64,000 nt of DNA from positions 248,001-312,000 of the forward strand of contig NZ_BNAY01000009.1 of the NCBI RefSeq assembly GCF_014654365.1. Direction: 5' to 3'. Below the pieces are notes generated by a model. That model had not been told where the DNA came from and ran no database searches. It was given only the letters and a program-made list of their open reading frames with translations. Below, piece after piece: positions 60,663-64,000 of this stretch. The stretch is from Amycolatopsis oliviviridis (GTDB lineage: Bacteria > Actinomycetota > Actinomycetes > Mycobacteriales > Pseudonocardiaceae). A program made the position numbers and the translations under genes. Numbering within the stretch: the first letter of the stretch is position 1; each line of letters begins with the position of its first letter.

Positions 60663-61084
60663 GCCTGGAATCCCCAGCGGTACGCGGCGATCTTCGCGAT
60701 CGAGCCGAGGAGGGACGACAGGACGAAAGCGAGGTACACGGTGTTGGCGATCCAGAAGTGATCGAGCTCGGCCATCGCCATGACGAGCGCCGCGACGCCG
60801 CCGATCACCACGAACGACTGCCCGATGTGCTCGCCGAACCGGCCGATCTCCCGGTCCCGCTGGTCTTTCCGGCCCGCGTCGTGAGGCGAGGCGATCGACG
60901 CCGCGATGTGCAGCACGATCGAGGCCGCGATGGCCGCGCCGACCGTCCACAGCAACGTCGCCACGTAAGGGACATCGACGAGCGGGCCGGAGCCTGCCCG
61001 GCCGAGGACGACGATCAGGTACACCGCGTAGGCGAAGACCGTGACCACGGCCATGATCCACGCGCGTTTCTCTTCCAGTGCCAC
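60656..61084 (-). CDS. four-helix membrane protein paired with XRE regulator
   Basis: 142 residues from a GTG at 61084. Four membrane helices: WIMAVVTVFAYAVYLIVVLG, VATLLWTVGAAIAASIVLHI, FVVIGGVAALVMAMAE and TVYLAFVLSSLLGSIAKIAA, with a hydrophilic cytoplasmic loop GRKDQRDREIGRFGEHIG. No enzyme motif. A TTGACA-based promoter places the transcript start at or next to the GTG, so the message is probably leaderless. Function unknown; coupled to the XRE gene. Confidence 0.75.
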   Translation of the reverse strand: MALEEKRAWIMAVVTVFAYAVYLIVVLGRAGSGPLVDVPYVATLLWTVGAAIAASIVLHIAASIASPHDAGRKDQRDREIGRFGEHIGQSFVVIGGVAALVMAMAELDHFWIANTVYLAFVLSSLLGSIAKIAAYRWGFQAW

Positions 61085-61091
61085 GAGGTCC

Positions 61092-61131
61092 AAGGTAAAG
61101 AATTCCGGACTTCGTGTCAAAGATTCTTTAC
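61092..61131 (-). promoter_or_regulatory. promoter and operator of the membrane protein-XRE operon
   Basis: On the minus strand TTGACA (61120-61115), a 17-base spacer and TACCTT (61097-61092) give a promoter whose start would fall at about 61086-61084. Inverted arms GTAAAGAAT (61095-61103) and ATTCTTTAC (61123-61131) flank the -35 element, fitting autorepression by the XRE protein. Confidence 0.5.
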
Positions 61132-61162
61132 TTGGCCAGCGAAGATCGTTCGTGATATCAAT

Positions 61163-61179
61163 AGTTCGTACTACGAACT
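61163..61179. promoter_or_regulatory. candidate operator before the LLM oxidoreductase gene
   Basis: AGTTCGTACTACGAACT is a perfect palindrome with 8-base arms around one C, 13 bases before the ATG at 61193, where a bound repressor would block transcription or translation. The size fits a TetR- or MarR-type protein. Confidence 0.5.
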
Positions 61180-61192
61180 TAAGGGAGTGGCG

Positions 61193-62089
61193 ATGGCACT
61201 GTTCGGATTCGGGCTCGAGACCGGCGTCGGCGAGGTGGACGAGCTCCTGCGGCACGCCGAACAGGCCGACCGCGCGGGGCTCGACCTGGTCAGCCTGTCC
61301 GACCACCCGTACTTCGCCGACCGGCTGGACGCCTACGCGGCACTGGGCGTGATCCTCGGCAGGACGTCGAAAGTCACGGCCGCGGTCAACGTCACCAACC
61401 TGCCGAGCCGTCCCGCGCCGATGCTGGCGAGGACGATCACGTCACTCTCGGCGCTCTCGGGTGGCCGTGTCGTGCTCGGGATCGGTGCGGGCGGGCTCTG
61501 GCGGGAGATCACCAAGCTCGGCGTCGAGCACCGCACGCCCGCCGAGGCGGTCCGGGCGATGGGCGAGGCGATCACCCTGGTCAAGGCGCTTTCCGGCGGC
61601 GGGGCGCCGGTGACCTTCGAAGGGGAGTTCTACTCCGTCGACCGGTTGGCGCCGGCGGCCGCCGCCGCGCCGCCGGTCTGGACGGGCGCGGTCGGGCCCA
61701 AATCCCTCGCGGTGACCGGAAAACTGGCCGACGGCTGGATCCCGGGACACGCCGCCGACTGGCTCAGCCCACGCTTCGCCGAGTCCCGTCCGGTGATCGA
61801 CCAGGCGGCTGCCGAGGCGGGCCGGGATCCCGGCGAGATCGCCACCATCTACAACTTCCCTGGCCGCATAACGGAAAACCCGCTGTCCTCACCGCGTGAC
61901 GACGACGGCCGGTGGGCAGGCGGCTCGGTCGCGCAGTGGGTCGAGGAACTGGTGACGGCGGTGCGCGAGCACGGCGCGGCGGGGTTCATCTACTTCCCGG
62001 TCGAGGACGGCACCTCCACCGATAGCGCGCTCGGCCGCTGGGGGCACGAAGTCGTCCCGGCGGTGCGGGAGGCACTCGGCCGGGCTTGA
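61193..62089 (+). CDS. LLM class (probable F420-dependent) oxidoreductase
   Basis: 298 residues, ATG 61193 with AAGGGAG upstream. A luciferase-like TIM barrel: LFGFGLETGVGEVDELLRHA, LVSLSDHPYFADRLDAYAAL, TITSLSALSGGRVVLGIGAG, and WTGAVGPKSLAVTGKLADGW. This class in actinobacteria uses F420 or FMN; the choice cannot be read here. It ends 5 bases before a long palindromic repeat. Confidence 0.9.
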   Translation: MALFGFGLETGVGEVDELLRHAEQADRAGLDLVSLSDHPYFADRLDAYAALGVILGRTSKVTAAVNVTNLPSRPAPMLARTITSLSALSGGRVVLGIGAGGLWREITKLGVEHRTPAEAVRAMGEAITLVKALSGGGAPVTFEGEFYSVDRLAPAAAAAPPVWTGAVGPKSLAVTGKLADGWIPGHAADWLSPRFAESRPVIDQAAAEAGRDPGEIATIYNFPGRITENPLSSPRDDDGRWAGGSVAQWVEELVTAVREHGAAGFIYFPVEDGTSTDSALGRWGHEVVPAVREALGRA

Positions 62090-62094
62090 GCCGG

Positions 62095-62153
62095 AAGTAC
62101 ATGAAGGCCCCCTTCCTTGCGCTAGACGCAAAGAAGGGGGCCTTCATGTACTT
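62095..62153. repeat. long palindromic repeat, copy 2 (possible bidirectional terminator)
   Basis: 27-base arms 62095-62121 and 62127-62153 (outermost AAGTACATGAAGGCCCCC), one mismatch, loop CTAGA. The core is shared with the element at 23380-23430. It lies between two convergent genes. Confidence 0.85.
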
Positions 62154-62170
62154 CGGTGGGCCGTCCGGGA

Positions 62171-62557
62171 TCAGGCCTTGACGGTCAGGGTCTCTTCGAG
62201 GGTCGCCCGGTGCGTCGGCTTCGCCTCTTCGTAGCGTCGGCGGCCCTCGTCGGTCACGACGACGAAGATCCCGCGCCGGTCCGACTCGCAGAGCGCGCGC
62301 TCGACGAGTCCTTCGCGCTCCAGGCGGGCGACGAGCCGTGAGGTGGCGCTCTGGCTGAGGTGGACGACCTCGGTGAGATCGGCCGCCCGGCATTTGCCGA
62401 CAACGCAGTTGACCAGGCGTTCGAGGGCTTCGAACTCGGTGACACCGAGTCCGTGGCGCTCCTGGAGCCGGCACTCGAGGCGGCCGAAGACCGCCGCGTG
62501 CCGGGCGGACAGGTCACGCCATTCCCGCAGCAGGTCTTCTTCGGCGACGTCGCTCAC
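62171..62557 (-). CDS. MarR family transcriptional regulator
   Basis: 128 residues from GTG 62557; ATG 62599 would add 14 residues but would bring the start within two bases of the operator at 62601-62616. The winged helix is ALERLVNCVVGKCRAADLTE, HLSQSATSRLVARLEREGLV and ESDRRGIFVVVTDEGRRRYE. Divergent from an MFS exporter gene, the usual MarR arrangement for efflux induced by its own substrate. Confidence 0.9.
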   Translation of the reverse strand: MSDVAEEDLLREWRDLSARHAAVFGRLECRLQERHGLGVTEFEALERLVNCVVGKCRAADLTEVVHLSQSATSRLVARLEREGLVERALCESDRRGIFVVVTDEGRRRYEEAKPTHRATLEETLTVKA

Positions 62558-62600
62558 GGGGCCCAAGATAGCATGCACGTGAATTTTATGCAAAGTCATT

Positions 62601-62616
62601 TAATGCACTTGCATTA
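62601..62616. promoter_or_regulatory. candidate MarR operator
   Basis: TAATGCACTTGCATTA has perfect 7-base arms (TAATGCA/TGCATTA) around CT, between the marR gene and the MFS gene at 62644. Further TGCAT copies lie close by (62626-62630 and 62589-62592 partly). Confidence 0.55.
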
Positions 62617-62643
62617 GATGCGTGTGCATGTACTGTACGGATC

Positions 62644-64000
62644 ATGAGTTCTTCCGTGCAGCTGTCCACCAGCTCGACCAGGTGGGACGCGCGCCTCTGG
62701 GGTGTCCTGCTCACCGTGTCCGTCGTCGTGGGCCTCGACGCGCTCGACGTGTCGATGGTCGCCGTCGCCCTCCCGTCCATCCAGGCCGAACTCGGCCTCT
62801 CCACCGGTGCCCTGCAATGGGTCATCAGCGCCTATGTGCTCGGCTACGGCGGCCTCCTGCTCCTCGGCGGGCGCACCGCCGACCTGCTCGGCAGGCGCCG
62901 GGTCTTCCTCGTCGCCGTCGCGGTCTTCGCACTCGCTTCCCTGCTCGGCGGCCTCGTCGACGACGGTGCGCTGCTGATCGCCACCCGGTTCATCAAGGGG
63001 CTCGCCGCCGCGTTCACCGCGCCGGCCGCGTTGTCCATCATCACCACGACCTTCCACGAAGGCCCCGCCCGCAACCGGGCGATCAGCATCTTCGCCGTCT
63101 TCGGTGCCAGCGGGTACTCCGCGGGCCTCGTGTTCTCCGGCCTGCTCACCGAGGTGGGCTGGCGCTGGACGTTCCTGCTGCCGGTGCCGATCGCGCTCGC
63201 CGCGCTGGCCGCCGCGATCAAGCTGATCCCGTCCTACCGCCCGCAGGAAGGTGGCGGCTACGACTTCCCGGGCGCGATCACCGGTGCCGCCGGTTCGCTC
63301 CTGCTGGTCTTCGCCGTGGTCGAGGCGCCGGAGATCGGCTGGGCCGCGCCGCGGACACTGATCACGTTCGTCCTCGCGCTCGCCCTGCTCGGCACCTTCG
63401 TGTTCATCGAGAAGCGCAGCAAGCACCCGCTGCTCCGGCTCGGCATCCTGCGCTCCGGCCCGCTCGCCCGCGCCAACCTCGGTGGTGCGACGTTCTTCGG
63501 CGCCTACATCGGGTTCCAGTTCGTGGTCATGCTGTACCTGCAGACCGTGCTGGGCTGGTCCGCGCTGCAGACCGCGCTCGGTTTCCTGCCCGCCGCACTG
63601 ATCGTGGCCTTCGGCTCGCCCAGGATCGAGCCGCTGATCGACCGGGTGGGCACGCCGCGCACGATCCTCGCCGGTGTCGTCGCCCATGTCATCGGGTACG
63701 CGCTGTTCCTGCGGATCGACGAGAGTTCCAGCTACGCCGGTTCGGTGCTGCCGAGCATGATCCTGCTGGGCATCGGCTTCATGCTGGCGTTCTCCTCGCT
63801 CAACATCCAGGCGACCAACGGGATCTCCGACGACGAGCAGGGTCTCGCCGGCGGTCTGCTGAACACGTCGATCCAGGTCGGCGGCGCGATCGGCCTCGCC
63901 GTGGTGACCGCGGTCCTGACCGGCAACTCGGGTGGCGCCACCGGCCCGGCCGCGCTGCTGAACGGCCTGGCGCCCGCGCTGACCGTCGTCACCGGCATCG
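62644..64000 (+). CDS. MFS transporter, DHA2-type drug exporter (partial, right edge)
   Basis: 452 codons are visible, no stop; the gene runs off the window. Start ATG 62644. Major facilitator fold with motif A GRTADLLGRRRVFLVAVAVF and motif C-like FGASGYSAGLVFSGLLTEVG; D-A-L-D at helix 1 (GLDALDVSMVAVALPSIQAE) is typical of the 14-helix DHA2 family (EmrB/QacA-like). It is probably a proton-driven exporter of toxic compounds, controlled by the divergent MarR protein. Confidence 0.93.
   Translation, partial: MSSSVQLSTSSTRWDARLWGVLLTVSVVVGLDALDVSMVAVALPSIQAELGLSTGALQWVISAYVLGYGGLLLLGGRTADLLGRRRVFLVAVAVFALASLLGGLVDDGALLIATRFIKGLAAAFTAPAALSIITTTFHEGPARNRAISIFAVFGASGYSAGLVFSGLLTEVGWRWTFLLPVPIALAALAAAIKLIPSYRPQEGGGYDFPGAITGAAGSLLLVFAVVEAPEIGWAAPRTLITFVLALALLGTFVFIEKRSKHPLLRLGILRSGPLARANLGGATFFGAYIGFQFVVMLYLQTVLGWSALQTALGFLPAALIVAFGSPRIEPLIDRVGTPRTILAGVVAHVIGYALFLRIDESSSYAGSVLPSMILLGIGFMLAFSSLNIQATNGISDDEQGLAGGLLNTSIQVGGAIGLAVVTAVLTGNSGGATGPAALLNGLAPALTVVTGI

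Noticed and set aside
1..64000. CRISPR arrays, insertion sequences, prophage or integrase-att signatures
   Set aside because: No regularly spaced direct repeats, transposase motifs or tRNA-end duplications were found; the only tyrosine recombinase is the housekeeping XerC.

Overview
The window is high-GC, gene-dense actinobacterial chromosome, most like Amycolatopsis or a close Pseudonocardiaceae relative. This is inferred from several things together: a WhiG sigma factor beside xerC, a DUF2469 gene after rnhB, a GlnR-type control region before amtB-glnK-glnD, GAF-ANTAR proteins, an F420-type luciferase-like oxidoreductase, frequent GTG/TTG starts and ATGA/GTGA gene overlaps. No insertion sequence, prophage, CRISPR array, rRNA or tRNA was seen.

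Layout. 20-3963 (minus) is a four-gene, translationally coupled operon of unknown purpose: a charge-segregated acidic/basic protein, an HExxH-type putative metallopeptidase and two helical proteins. A small LuxR-type regulator diverges from it. 4608-5048 is a gene-free stretch of short repeats. 5049-6526 holds a FhuF-like Fe-S protein and an RlmA-type methyltransferase. 6702-10756 is the ammonium-sensing operon amtB-glnK-glnD, ending in a strong terminator. Then come a small unknown gene, the NHEJ protein Ku and a membrane-anchored pentapeptide-repeat protein with a heavily structured leader.

14257-33881 is mostly conserved housekeeping: ffh, an amidohydrolase, two CPBP membrane proteases, rpsP-khpA-rimM-trmD, rplS, lepB, rnhB, a DUF2469 gene, yraN-comM-dprA-xerC-whiG, a secreted M23-like protein, then rpsB-tsf-pyrH-frr-cdsA. 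These genes serve ribosome biogenesis, protein export, DNA uptake and recombination, and lipid synthesis. rlmN follows at 40029.

33928-64000 is accessory: secreted hydrolases and other secreted proteins, many one-gene regulatory pairs (PadR, LysR, AraC, MarR and XRE beside oxidoreductases or transporters), an orphan YcaO cyclodehydratase-like protein with altered motifs, and a signalling cluster in which a SpoIIE/PP2C-like protein that has lost metal-binding signatures is divergent from two GAF-ANTAR proteins. The right edge cuts an MFS exporter gene.

The strongest candidates for something undescribed are the 20-3963 operon, the orphan YcaO protein, the degenerate PP2C next to the ANTAR pair, the paired DnaA boxes at two housekeeping promoters, and a family of long palindromic repeats (23380-23430 and 62095-62153). 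All calls rest on reading the sequence; no database search was possible.
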